A stretch of 22,938 nt of DNA from Gallionellaceae bacterium UBA6222 (GTDB lineage: Bacteria; Pseudomonadota; Gammaproteobacteria; Burkholderiales; Gallionellaceae): NCBI GenBank assembly GCA_002421915.1, contig DISA01000044.1:1-22938 (forward strand), written 5' to 3'. Made by a program: the position numbers and the translations under genes. This document shows positions 8,239-16,322 of the stretch, in pieces (within the stretch, counting starts at the first letter, position 1; every line of letters begins with the position of its first letter). The notes beneath the pieces were generated by a model. The model was given only the letters and a program-made list of their open reading frames with translations. It ran no database searches and was not told the DNA's origin.

Positions 8239-8244
8239 GAACCT

Positions 8245-8811
8245 GTGGCCAAGCAGGGGGGCGGAAAAATAAACAAGGTACGCATCATCGGCGGCACGCA
8301 TCGCAGCCGCATCATTCACTTTCCGGACAGCAACGGACTGCGTCCAACGCCCGACCGTGTGCGCGAGACATTGTTCAACTGGCTGGGGCAGGCGCTGTAC
8401 GGCAAGCGTTGTCTCGACCTGTTCGCCGGCAGCGGCGCACTCGGGTTTGAAGCCGCCTCGCGCGGTGCGGATGAGGTGGTCATGGTGGAAAGCAACCCTG
8501 CCGTATTCAAGGCATTGCAGGATAATGCGGCAAAATTGGCACTGGGCAAGGTAGCCTTGCACCGTGATGATGGGCTAAAATTCGCCACCCGAGCCAATGG
8601 CGCCTTCAATGTGGTGTTCCTTGATCCTCCGTTCCAGAGTGAATATTTGTCACAATTACTGCCGCACCTGGCGGGTTTGCTGGCACCGGGCGGGGTGGTT
8701 TATGTCGAAAGTGGCAGCGCCTTCGATGCGGGAACAGACTGGCAAATATTGAAACAAGGCAAGGCGGGTGCCGTAACTTACTGTTTACTGGGGTGCAGAA
8801 ACGATGATTAG
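8245..8811 (+). CDS. rsmD: 16S rRNA (guanine(966)-N2)-methyltransferase RsmD
   Basis: RsmD transfers a methyl group from S-adenosylmethionine to N2 of G966 of 16S rRNA during 30S assembly. The 188 residues show the family N-terminus KVRIIGGTHRSR and LRPTPDRVRETLFNW. The SAM-binding motif DLFAGSGALGFEA is at 58-70 and the catalytic DPPF at 127-130. GTG at 8245 gives a protein aligned with known RsmD starts; the only upstream ribosome-binding candidate is a weak GTGAGA, which lies within a potential hairpin stem. The last 8 bases overlap coaD, the usual rsmD-coaD pairing. Confidence 0.95.
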   Translation: MAKQGGGKINKVRIIGGTHRSRIIHFPDSNGLRPTPDRVRETLFNWLGQALYGKRCLDLFAGSGALGFEAASRGADEVVMVESNPAVFKALQDNAAKLALGKVALHRDDGLKFATRANGAFNVVFLDPPFQSEYLSQLLPHLAGLLAPGGVVYVESGSAFDAGTDWQILKQGKAGAVTYCLLGCRNDD

Positions 8812-9280
8812 AGTCGTCTATCCGGGCACGTTCGACCCCCTCACGCGCGGGCATGAGGACGTGGTGCGGCGCGCCGCCGGTCTGTTTGGCGAAGTGATTG
8901 TGGCAGTCGCGGCAAGCCGGGTTGCCACGCTGTTCACCCTGGATGAGCGGGTGGCGATGGCACGTGAAGTGTTTGTGGATTTTCATAACGTCAAAGTTGA
9001 CGGTTTTGACGAGTTGCTGATGAATTATGTGCGGGCAAAGAATGCGCGCGTGGTGTTGCGCGGTTTGCGCGCGGTGTCCGACTTTGAATACGAATTCCAG
9101 ATGGCGGGGATGAACCGTAATCTGCACCCGGATGTCGAGACGGTATTCCTCACGCCGGCGGAGCAGTACACCTTTATCTCCGCCAGCATGGTGCGCGAGA
9201 TTGCGCGCTTCGGCGGCGACGTGAGCAAATTTGTATCGCCCCTGGTGGCGGCACGACTGAATGATAAAAAGGCACTTTAA
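8804..9280 (+). CDS. coaD: Phosphopantetheine adenylyltransferase
   Basis: CoaD makes dephospho-CoA from 4'-phosphopantetheine and ATP, the penultimate step of coenzyme A synthesis in the cytosol. The 158 residues carry the nucleotidyltransferase motif TFDPLTRGH (9-17, T/HxGH type), RGLRAVSDFEYEFQMAGMN (86-104) and ISASMVRE (125-132), all expected. ATG at 8804 overlaps the rsmD end by 8 bases. A ferredoxin gene follows 12 bases after the stop, consistent with one operon. Confidence 0.97.
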   Translation: MIRVVYPGTFDPLTRGHEDVVRRAAGLFGEVIVAVAASRVATLFTLDERVAMAREVFVDFHNVKVDGFDELLMNYVRAKNARVVLRGLRAVSDFEYEFQMAGMNRNLHPDVETVFLTPAEQYTFISASMVREIARFGGDVSKFVSPLVAARLNDKKAL

Positions 9281-9292
9281 GGAGAGTAAGCA

Positions 9293-9550
9293 ATGGCACT
9301 GATCATCACCGATGAATGTATCAACTGCGACGTGTGCGAGCCGGAATGCCCGAACGACGCCATCTCGCAAGGCGACACCATCTATATCATCGACCCGAAC
9401 AAATGCACGGAATGCGTCGGTCACTACGATACCCCGCAATGCGTGGAAGTCTGCCCGGTGGACTGCATCCCCAAAGACCCCAACCACGTCGAAAGCATGG
9501 AACAACTGCAGGCCAAATATGAGAAGCTGATGGCGGCCAAAGGCAAATAA
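9293..9550 (+). CDS. YfhL-type 2[4Fe-4S] ferredoxin
   Basis: An 85-residue bacterial ferredoxin for low-potential electron transfer in the cytosol. The first cluster motif is Cys9-x2-Cys12-x2-Cys15-x3-Cys19. The second is Cys38-x2-Cys41-x8-Cys50-x3-Cys54, with the longer 8-residue loop (VGHYDTPQ) and an extra Cys58, and a helical C-terminal extension follows. This pattern is that of YfhL/Allochromatium-type ferredoxins. The ribosome-binding site AAGGAGAG is the strongest in this operon. The physiological partner cannot be told from the neighbours (coaD upstream, a c-di-GMP enzyme downstream); linkage to rsmD-coaD is common in Betaproteobacteria. Confidence 0.95.
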   Translation: MALIITDECINCDVCEPECPNDAISQGDTIYIIDPNKCTECVGHYDTPQCVEVCPVDCIPKDPNHVESMEQLQAKYEKLMAAKGK

Positions 9551-9589
9551 GCCTTCGGCATAACGCCAATACTCGCTGCAATCTCGAAC

Positions 9590-12400
9590 TTGTACTCCGC
9601 AGTCTCCAATCTCTGGCATCACACCCCGCTGATCGCCCGCCTGCTGGGTGCGGTGTTGTTGACGGTGGCACTGGTGGCCTCTGTGCGCACCGTGTTGATG
9701 ACGCAGGAGGCAAGGGTGTTCGCGCAGGCGCGTTTAGCCGAGGAATTCTCCGTCCTGAAAGCGACTGTGCCGCACCGCCTGATCGAGAAATTGCGGCAGG
9801 GCGACTATCGGGTGGTGATGCACTTTCTGCAACAGGAAGTGAATGTCCGCCCGGCTCTCAATGGTCTGGTTTGGCTCGGTGCGGACGGAACGCGCATCGA
9901 GGTCGCCGGGCAGATACCGCCCAACGGGCGCGCACCCGACTGGTTCGTTGCGCGCATGGGCATGGATATGCCGCAGGCCACCCTGCCGCTGGAAGAGGAC
10001 GGAGTCCCGTATGGCACGCTGACCATCGGCCTTGAGGTGGCCCATGCGCTGGATCCTGCATGGCAACAGGCCACCAATCAGGTCAAGGCGGTGATGGTGG
10101 TGCTGCTGGGCATCGCGCTATTGTCCTGGTTGATCATGCGCTCCACACTGCGCGGCTTGCGCGAACTGAAGTCGACTGCAGAGGCTTTTGAGTCCGGTGA
10201 CCACGCCGTCCGAGCGCCGCTGTATGGCGCACCGGAATTGCGCGCGACCACCCGGGCGTTCAATGCGATGGCGGGCCAGATTGCGCAACTGGTGCGCACC
10301 ATCCAGATGGAAAAGGAACAGGCAGAGGTTACCCTGGCCTCGATCGGCGATGCGGTCATCACCACCAACGCCGAGGGGTGCATTACCTTCCTGAATCCGG
10401 TCGCGGTCAAACTCACCGGCTGGACGCTGGACGAGGCTGTAGGCAGACCGCTGGCGGAAATCTTTCATATCGTCAATGAATCGACGCGCATGCGCGTGGA
10501 GAACCCGGTTGAACTGGTTCTGCGCCACGGCAAAACGGTGAGTCTCGCCAATCACACCGTGCTCATCAGCCGCGATGGCAAGGAATATTGTATCGAGGAT
10601 TCTGCCGCACCGATTCGCCTGCAGGATGGCACACTGATCGGCTGCGTGCTGGTATTCCACGATGTGACGGACAACAAGAAGCTGCTGCATGCAGTGCAAT
10701 GGCAGGCCGGACATGACGCATTGACCGGCCTGCCCAACCGTGCCTTGCTTTCCGACCGTTTTGAGCGCGCGCTGGCTTCAACACAGCGACAAAACAAATT
10801 GCTGGGTGTATGCCTGCTCGACTTGGACGGTTTTAAACCGGTGAACGACCGCTATGGGCACGAGGTGGGCGACCGCCTGCTGGTGGAAATTGCACGCCGT
10901 CTGGAAAACAACTTGCGCAGCGAGGACTCGGTGGCGCGGCTGGGCGGCGACGAATTCGTGTTGCTGCTCGGTGATGCCGAGAACGTGGAGGAAATTTATG
11001 CCGCCGCGCAACGTATCCTTGATGCCATTGCCGCACCCTGTTGCCAGGATGTGGGTGCCATCGCCATTTCGGCGAGTATCGGGCTGACGGTCTATCCCTT
11101 CGACGAGGCAGACAGCGACACACTGTTGCGCCATGCCGATCAGGCCATGTATCAGGCCAAGCAACTGGGGCGCAACCGCTTCCATCTGTTCAATGTGTCA
11201 GAAGACGAGGAAGTGCGGGCCACACATCGCAGCCTGTTGCGTCTGCGCGAGGCCTTGCGGGCGGATGAACTGGTGCTGTATTACCAGCCCAAGGTCAATC
11301 TGCGCAACGGCAAGGTGATCGGGATGGAAGCCTTGCTGCGCTGGCAGCATCCGCAGGACGGGCTGATCCCGCCGCTGGATTTTCTGCCGCTGGCGGAACA
11401 GACCGACCTGATTGTGGATATCGGCGAGTGGGTGATCGGGCAGGCATTGCGCCAAATGGAACAGTGGCAGGCAAGCGGCGCGGTGTGGCCGGTGAGCGTG
11501 AATATAGCCGCGCACCATTTTCAGCGCGAGGATTTCGCGGCACGATTGGCACAGCTTCTGGCGCGCCATCCGGCAGTGGCGCCCGCGCTGCTGGAGATCG
11601 AGATTCTGGAGTCGGTGGCACTCGACGATTTGCAACGGGCGAGTGACCAGATCGCCGCCTGCCAGCGCCTCGGTGTGGTTTTCGCGCTGGACGATTTCGG
11701 TACCGGCTATTCTTCCTTGAGCTACCTCAAGCACCTTGCGGTGGAAACGCTCAAGATCGACCAATCCTTCGTGCGCGACATGCTGGATGACGAGCAGGAC
11801 ATCACCATCGTGGAAGCCGTGATCGGGTTGGTACAACTGTTCAATCGTTCGATTATTGCCGAGGGAGTTGAATCTGCCGAGCATGGCATATTGCTGATGC
11901 GCCTCGGCTGCGACGAGGCGCAGGGGTACGGCATCGCGCGCCCAATGCCGGCATCACAGGTGGCTGACTGGGCGCACCTGTATCATCCCGATCCCAATTG
12001 GGCGCTGTGGGCGGATGTGCGCTGGGAGATCAGCAACCTGCCCTTGCTGGTGGCGCAACACGACCACTTGCAGTGGGTCAAGCGCGTCACTCTGGCGGTG
12101 GAGAATGCACCATTGGGGTTGTCCGCAGCGGAACTGAAAAGTCATCACCAATGCCGCTTCGGTCACTGGTATTACGGGCATGGCAAAGCCACCTACGGCC
12201 ACCTGCCGGAATTCGCCGCGATCGAACCGGTGCATGTGCGGGTGCATGAAGCCGGCGCGGAAATTATCCGCCTGCGCGATGCCGGCGAGGTCGGACGCGC
12301 GCGCGAACTGTGCAGCACGCTGCTTGGCCTGAAGGATCAGATCTTGGTACTGACCCATGCGCTGCAGGTGGCGGTGCTGTCCAGCACCCCACGCGCTTGA
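9590..12400 (+). CDS. Membrane PAS-GGDEF-EAL protein with C-terminal zinc-binding CZB domain
   Basis: A 936-residue inner-membrane c-di-GMP enzyme. Order: transmembrane helix (about 12-36), periplasmic sensor (about 37-163), second helix (about 165-183), HAMP (about 184-240), PAS (about 245-365), GGDEF, EAL and CZB. The diguanylate cyclase site GGDEF (452-456) and product-inhibition site RSED (443-446) are intact. The phosphodiesterase side has EALLRW (580-585), NIAAHHF, DDFGTGYSSL (701-710), KID and EGVES, so both activities look possible. The tail (about 823-925) shows HxxW, CRFGHWYYGHG and VHVRVH. His826, Cys855, His882 and His886 match the spacing of the zinc ligands I recall for E. coli DgcZ. 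The start is uncertain: TTG at 9590 has no clear ribosome-binding site, and the frame is open back to the ferredoxin stop. Confidence 0.9.
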   Translation: MYSAVSNLWHHTPLIARLLGAVLLTVALVASVRTVLMTQEARVFAQARLAEEFSVLKATVPHRLIEKLRQGDYRVVMHFLQQEVNVRPALNGLVWLGADGTRIEVAGQIPPNGRAPDWFVARMGMDMPQATLPLEEDGVPYGTLTIGLEVAHALDPAWQQATNQVKAVMVVLLGIALLSWLIMRSTLRGLRELKSTAEAFESGDHAVRAPLYGAPELRATTRAFNAMAGQIAQLVRTIQMEKEQAEVTLASIGDAVITTNAEGCITFLNPVAVKLTGWTLDEAVGRPLAEIFHIVNESTRMRVENPVELVLRHGKTVSLANHTVLISRDGKEYCIEDSAAPIRLQDGTLIGCVLVFHDVTDNKKLLHAVQWQAGHDALTGLPNRALLSDRFERALASTQRQNKLLGVCLLDLDGFKPVNDRYGHEVGDRLLVEIARRLENNLRSEDSVARLGGDEFVLLLGDAENVEEIYAAAQRILDAIAAPCCQDVGAIAISASIGLTVYPFDEADSDTLLRHADQAMYQAKQLGRNRFHLFNVSEDEEVRATHRSLLRLREALRADELVLYYQPKVNLRNGKVIGMEALLRWQHPQDGLIPPLDFLPLAEQTDLIVDIGEWVIGQALRQMEQWQASGAVWPVSVNIAAHHFQREDFAARLAQLLARHPAVAPALLEIEILESVALDDLQRASDQIAACQRLGVVFALDDFGTGYSSLSYLKHLAVETLKIDQSFVRDMLDDEQDITIVEAVIGLVQLFNRSIIAEGVESAEHGILLMRLGCDEAQGYGIARPMPASQVADWAHLYHPDPNWALWADVRWEISNLPLLVAQHDHLQWVKRVTLAVENAPLGLSAAELKSHHQCRFGHWYYGHGKATYGHLPEFAAIEPVHVRVHEAGAEIIRLRDAGEVGRARELCSTLLGLKDQILVLTHALQVAVLSSTPRA

Positions 12401-12503
12401 AGCGCTGGTATCCGATATTGCCGATGAATCGCCACCGCAAAGTGGATCATCCCGGAAAAAGTATTCTCCGCGTGACAGCCTGCTGTTTTTGGGATTATTC
12501 GGA

Positions 12504-12532
12504 TTGACAGCAGAACAAGCGTTCTCTATGCT
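12504..12532 (+). promoter_or_regulatory. lexA promoter with embedded GAAC-N4-GTTC operator
   Basis: A perfect -35 TTGACA (12504-12509), a 17-base spacer and -10 TATGCT (12527-12532) put the start point near 12539, about 26 bases before the lexA ATG. The spacer contains the perfect palindrome AGAAC-AAGC-GTTCT (12512-12525), placed to block RNA polymerase. Two more GTTC half-sites follow at 12542-12549, 21 bases from the first. A 12-bp palindrome TGCTGCGCAGCA (12529-12540) spans the -10/start region. Autorepression by the product is the natural inference. Confidence 0.75.
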
Positions 12533-12564
12533 GCGCAGCACGTTCGTTCTGTTTGGATGCCGCC

Positions 12565-13167
12565 ATGAGTGATTTCACGCCTGCCAATGCCAGAGATGTC
12601 GAGTACCTTGCCAAGCTGCAAGACTATTACGCCGACTGGAAAAGTATTCCCTCTTACGCTTCGCTGTGTGAAGTGTTTGGCATTGCCTCCAAGTCGTGGG
12701 TCAAGGCGATCCTGGACCGGCTGGGTGAAGCCGGCTTCATCGAGCGCACGCCGGACGGCATCTGGATTCCGACCAGTCAATTCTTTGCGCGCCCGCTGGC
12801 AGATGCTTCGGTTCCGGCCGGCATGCCGGTCATGGTGAGTGCGACCCAGGGCGAGTATCACATCATCGACGAGATGCTGGTCGATACGCCTTCAAAGACC
12901 ACGCTGATCAAGGTGAAGGGGGATTCGATGAGCGGTGCCGGTATTCACGACGGCGATGTCGCGGTGGTGGAGAAACGTGATCTGGCCAATGTCGGCGATA
13001 TCGTGGTCGCCATCGTGGACGGCGACTTCACCCTGAAGACATTGGAAAAAGAACGCGGCAAATTCATCCTGCGCCCGGAAAATCCTGCCTACCCCATCAT
13101 TCGCCCGCACGGGACATTGGAAATATTCGGTGTGCTGGTCGGGCTGGTGCGGAAATACCGCAAGTAA
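12565..13167 (+). CDS. lexA: LexA-family SOS repressor (S24 peptidase)
   Basis: A 200-residue transcriptional repressor that self-cleaves upon RecA activation. The N-terminal winged helix (about 12-70) contains SIPSYASLCEVFGIASKSWVKAILDRL in place of the canonical LexA helices, so DNA recognition is probably different from E. coli LexA. The autolysis site Ala85-Gly86 (SVPAGMPV), catalytic Ser121 (KGDSMSG) and Lys158 (DFTLKTL) are all present. ATG at 12565 is preferred over TTG at 12553, which would add four residues. It could alternatively be a LexA paralogue or a prophage-type repressor; no error-prone polymerase or phage genes are adjacent. The promoter suggests autoregulation. Confidence 0.85.
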   Translation: MSDFTPANARDVEYLAKLQDYYADWKSIPSYASLCEVFGIASKSWVKAILDRLGEAGFIERTPDGIWIPTSQFFARPLADASVPAGMPVMVSATQGEYHIIDEMLVDTPSKTTLIKVKGDSMSGAGIHDGDVAVVEKRDLANVGDIVVAIVDGDFTLKTLEKERGKFILRPENPAYPIIRPHGTLEIFGVLVGLVRKYRK

Positions 13168-13215
13168 TCTCCCGATCTAAACGTCTTTTCCGGGCTTCTT
13201 CCGGCTATTCAAAAA

Positions 13216-13261
13216 TGGAGGCGTGGGTTATCCTCCCAACCCATCAGGCGGGGGCAACTTA
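13216..13261 (+). promoter_or_regulatory. Structured leader before the TonB-receptor gene
   Basis: A 6-bp hairpin TGGGTT (13224-13229)/AACCCA (13238-13243) has an 8-base loop that includes CCTCC (13232-13236). That loop could pair instead with GGAGG (13217-13221) or with the G-rich stretch just before the ATG (13248-13254). No cobalamin box or other riboswitch core is recognisable. The rest of the 13168-13261 gap shows nothing clear, and no terminator for lexA. Confidence 0.3.
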
Positions 13262-15376
13262 ATGAATCAAATAATAAAATTATCCATGCTGCTTTGCGGC
13301 AGTGCGGTGCTGACGGCGGGTGCGGCAGAGCCGTCAGGCGAACTGGACTATTTTCAGGAATTCCCGGTGGCATTGAGCGCCTCGCGCTTGGCGCAGCCGC
13401 TGTCTGAAGCCCCCAATGCGATGACGGTGATCGACCGCGATATGATCGTCGCCTCCGGCTCGCGCACCGTCACCGATCTGCTCAAGCTGGTGCCGGGCAT
13501 GTATGTCAGTTACTACAAGGGTAGCCAGGGCTTTGCTGCCTACCACGGGGTGATCGACCAGTACTCCCGCAGCATGCAGGTGTTGATTGACGGGCGCAGC
13601 GTCTATCTGCCGCCCTTGAGCTCGGTGGAATGGGCCGATATTCCGCTTACGGTGGAAGACATCGAGCGCATTGAAGTGATTCGGGGCCCGGCTGCCGCTT
13701 CGCACGGCGCTAATTCAACCCAGGGTGTGATCAGCATCACTACCCGCGATGCGGCCAGCGCGGGCGGCAGGCATATCAGCTACACGTATGGCACACACGG
13801 TATCAACGATACCTCCGCCCGTTTCGGTGCAAGCGGGGAGAAGTACGACTACCGTGTGACGCTGGCCTACACGGCGGACAACGGTTATACCGACCTGGGC
13901 GAATTGCCACCGCAGGTCCCGCTTACGCTGGCAAACCAGAATGCCCTGCTGCGCAACAACAACGACAGCAATCAGGCGCGCCTGCTCAACTACCGCGCCA
14001 ACTACCGCCCCAACACGGTGGACAGCTTCGATTTCCAGTTCGGTTTCAGCCACGATACACAGGGTGTCGGTTTTGTCGACAAGAACCCTTATCCCGTCAA
14101 TCCGTACCGGCTGCCGGGAGACACCGCCACCACCAATGGCAACATGCCGCATGACGTGATTGCCAATTCTGGCTTCGCGCAACTGGACTGGGTTCGTGCA
14201 TTGGCGGGCGGGGACGAGCTGCGCGTGCGGTTCTACCACCTGCAACTCGCGCAGCACGAGGCGCTTACCGTGTATCTGGGGGGTATTCTGTTTACCGACC
14301 ACGTCCTGCAATCAATGAAATCCGGGCGCGACGAGATAGAAGTGCAGCACACGCTGGCACTGTCGGAGCGCAATCGTCTGGTATATGGCGCTGCCTTGCG
14401 CCGGGATAGTCTGGATGCACGCGGGCATGCCCCGGTTTTTGCCTGGCTTTCCCTGCCAGTCGATTACGTCAGCCAGACGAGCAGCGACGAATGGCGTTTC
14501 TTCGCCCACGACGAATGGCGGCCGACAAACATGCTGCTGGTCAATACCGGCGCCATGTTTGAACACAACCGCATGGGGCACGAAAACTTATCACCGCGCG
14601 CCTCCCTGAATCTGCATGTCGCGCCGCAGCAGACCTTGCGCCTGGGTACTTCCGTTGCTTATCGCACGCCTGCTCTGGTGGAAACAAATTTTCCGCCCGT
14701 CTCACCCGGAGTTCTGATCGTGCCCAATGCGAGTGTGATGTCCCCCGGTTTGCTGCCGGAACGCATGCTGTCGCGCGAACTGGGCTATCTTGGCGAGTTT
14801 CCGCAGCAGGGGATGTTGCTTGATCTGCGCCTGTTCAGCGACCAGTTGCGTGACGGAATCTACAAATCGCACCTGAGCAACACCTTTGTCAATGGCGCTG
14901 CCAGCGAGATGAGGGGAGTCGAGCTGACCTTCAAGTACAACATGGGGCGGGACAGTAAGCTGACACTCAATGCCGCCCACATTCTGGCACGCAGCAACGG
15001 CCCCGCATTGTTCGCCGCCGGCGAGAACGCATTTTCCACCGTGGATCCCGCGCGCTATAACGATCTGGTGACCGGCAGCATACCGATGAACAGCGCCAGC
15101 GCCCTGTATTCACGGCGAATGGGTGATGGCTGGTCGGTCAGCAGTGCGTTCTACTATCAGGATGCCTTGCAACCCATGGACCGCCCGCTGGCTGACTTCC
15201 AGCCCGCCCAGCGCCGTTTTGATGTGCGCGCCGCGAAATCCTTTCATGGCGGCGGGACGTGGCGGGGCGAGGTCGCGCTGACCATCCAGAACCTGTTTGA
15301 TACCGCTTACACCGAGTATGTTGCCAACAATGTATTCGACCGGCGCGTCTTCGCGACGCTGGCGTTGAAGTGGTGA
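13262..15376 (+). CDS. TonB-dependent outer-membrane receptor
   Basis: A 704-residue outer-membrane beta-barrel receptor. The signal peptide is about residues 1-22 (MNQIIKLSMLLCGSAVLTAG, then AA). A likely TonB-box region follows (EFPVALSASR). The plug domain (about 45-160) has APNAMTVIDRDMI, LLKLVPGMYV, VLIDGRSVY, VEDIERIEVIRGP and GANSTQGVISITTR, all typical. The barrel ends in an aromatic-rich strand (RVFATLALKW). The ligand is not predictable: there is no riboswitch, Fur box or transport operon beside it. ATG at 13262 is chosen because the signal peptide starts there; an in-frame start at 13223 adds an unlikely proline-rich stretch. It is followed after 10 bases by a binding-protein gene and then a diguanylate cyclase. 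Confidence 0.94.
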   Translation: MNQIIKLSMLLCGSAVLTAGAAEPSGELDYFQEFPVALSASRLAQPLSEAPNAMTVIDRDMIVASGSRTVTDLLKLVPGMYVSYYKGSQGFAAYHGVIDQYSRSMQVLIDGRSVYLPPLSSVEWADIPLTVEDIERIEVIRGPAAASHGANSTQGVISITTRDAASAGGRHISYTYGTHGINDTSARFGASGEKYDYRVTLAYTADNGYTDLGELPPQVPLTLANQNALLRNNNDSNQARLLNYRANYRPNTVDSFDFQFGFSHDTQGVGFVDKNPYPVNPYRLPGDTATTNGNMPHDVIANSGFAQLDWVRALAGGDELRVRFYHLQLAQHEALTVYLGGILFTDHVLQSMKSGRDEIEVQHTLALSERNRLVYGAALRRDSLDARGHAPVFAWLSLPVDYVSQTSSDEWRFFAHDEWRPTNMLLVNTGAMFEHNRMGHENLSPRASLNLHVAPQQTLRLGTSVAYRTPALVETNFPPVSPGVLIVPNASVMSPGLLPERMLSRELGYLGEFPQQGMLLDLRLFSDQLRDGIYKSHLSNTFVNGAASEMRGVELTFKYNMGRDSKLTLNAAHILARSNGPALFAAGENAFSTVDPARYNDLVTGSIPMNSASALYSRRMGDGWSVSSAFYYQDALQPMDRPLADFQPAQRRFDVRAAKSFHGGGTWRGEVALTIQNLFDTAYTEYVANNVFDRRVFATLALKW

Positions 15377-15386
15377 GGCGCACGGA

Positions 15387-16322
15387 TTGAACCTTATATC
15401 CAAAATCCTGAAGCGAGGCTTGCAAGCGTGGTTGCCGTGTTACTTGTTGCTGTTTTCCTGCGCCAGCACGGCAGGGCAAAGTCACATCCTGTTGCTGTTG
15501 AGCGGATCGGATGCGCCGTATCAACACTTTCGGCAGGCGTTTGAGCAGAACCTGCCACCGGGTGCGCGCCTTGAGGTGCATGATTTAATGCAACAGAAAG
15601 ATGTCCCGGCGCAGGCTGACTTGCTGGTAACAGTGGGGACAAAAGCGGCGCAATGGGCGGCTGCCAACTCGCGTGGACCACTGCTGGCGACCATGCTAAC
15701 CAGCCGAAATTTTGCCCGGATTCAGGCAGTGCATCGCGCACCCAAACCAGTTTCCGCGCTCTACCTGGATCAGCCCTGGTCGCGCCAGGTCGCACTGTTG
15801 CGGGCTGCGTTGCCTGCACGAACACGAGTCGGCGTACTCTATGCAGATGGCGGGATTTTCTCGTCCGAGCCATTAAGGCGTGAATTGCTGCAACAGGGGG
15901 CAGAACTAATCACCTTGCCGTTGCGGCATGGGAGCAGTCTGGCCGCCCACCTGAATCTGCTGCTGGCACAAAGCGAGGTGTTGCTGGCGGTGCCCGACAG
16001 TGAAATCTACAACTCTTCCACCATCCGCAATATTCTGCTCAGCACTTACCAGCGCGGTGTTCCCCTGATCGGCTTGTCTGCCGCATATGTGAATGCGGGG
16101 GCGTTGTGTGCGGTATTTTCGACACCGGAGCAACAAGCAGCCCAGTCGGCAGGGATGGCGGCCACCTTTCTCGATACGGGGCACCTGCCACCGGCACAGT
16201 TCCCGCAGTTGTACGAAATTGCGCTCAACGCGGCAGTCGCACGCTCGCTGCGTCTTAATGTTCGCTCCATTGAGGCGTTGCGTATAGATATAGACCGCGC
16301 CACGACGGGGAGCACACGATGA
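15387..16322 (+). CDS. Orphan periplasmic ABC-type substrate-binding protein
   Basis: A 311-residue exported protein resembling the uncharacterised ABC_sub_bind family (PF04392-like). It shows a Rossmann-like first lobe (HILLLLSGSDAPY, DLLVTVGTKAAQ, LLATMLTS), a hinge and a second lobe (RVGVLYADGG, EVLLAVPDSEIYNSSTIRNIL, RGVPLIGLSAAYV). The N-terminus is a signal peptide; LFSC (positions 26-29) is a poor lipobox, so lipidation is possible but unsure. TTG at 15387 is supported by GAGG 8 bases upstream and the lack of an alternative start. No ABC permease or ATPase gene is nearby. The gene lies 10 bases after the receptor and overlaps the cyclase gene as ATGA, so a sensory rather than transport role is likely. 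Confidence 0.82.
   Translation: MNLISKILKRGLQAWLPCYLLLFSCASTAGQSHILLLLSGSDAPYQHFRQAFEQNLPPGARLEVHDLMQQKDVPAQADLLVTVGTKAAQWAAANSRGPLLATMLTSRNFARIQAVHRAPKPVSALYLDQPWSRQVALLRAALPARTRVGVLYADGGIFSSEPLRRELLQQGAELITLPLRHGSSLAAHLNLLLAQSEVLLAVPDSEIYNSSTIRNILLSTYQRGVPLIGLSAAYVNAGALCAVFSTPEQQAAQSAGMAATFLDTGHLPPAQFPQLYEIALNAAVARSLRLNVRSIEALRIDIDRATTGSTR

Noticed and set aside
8187..8450. Small open frame across the CACGGAT repeat
   Set aside because: It is out of frame with rsmD, overlaps it, and resembles the spurious small proteins such repeats generate.
12475..12490. ACAG-CCTG-CTGT followed by a T-run after the GGDEF-EAL gene, as a terminator
   Set aside because: The stem is only 4 bp with a 4-base loop, too weak to call.
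13168..13261. Riboswitch (cobalamin or c-di-GMP type) upstream of the TonB receptor
   Set aside because: No B12 box or c-di-GMP aptamer core is visible and the leader is under 100 bases; only a simple hairpin can be supported.
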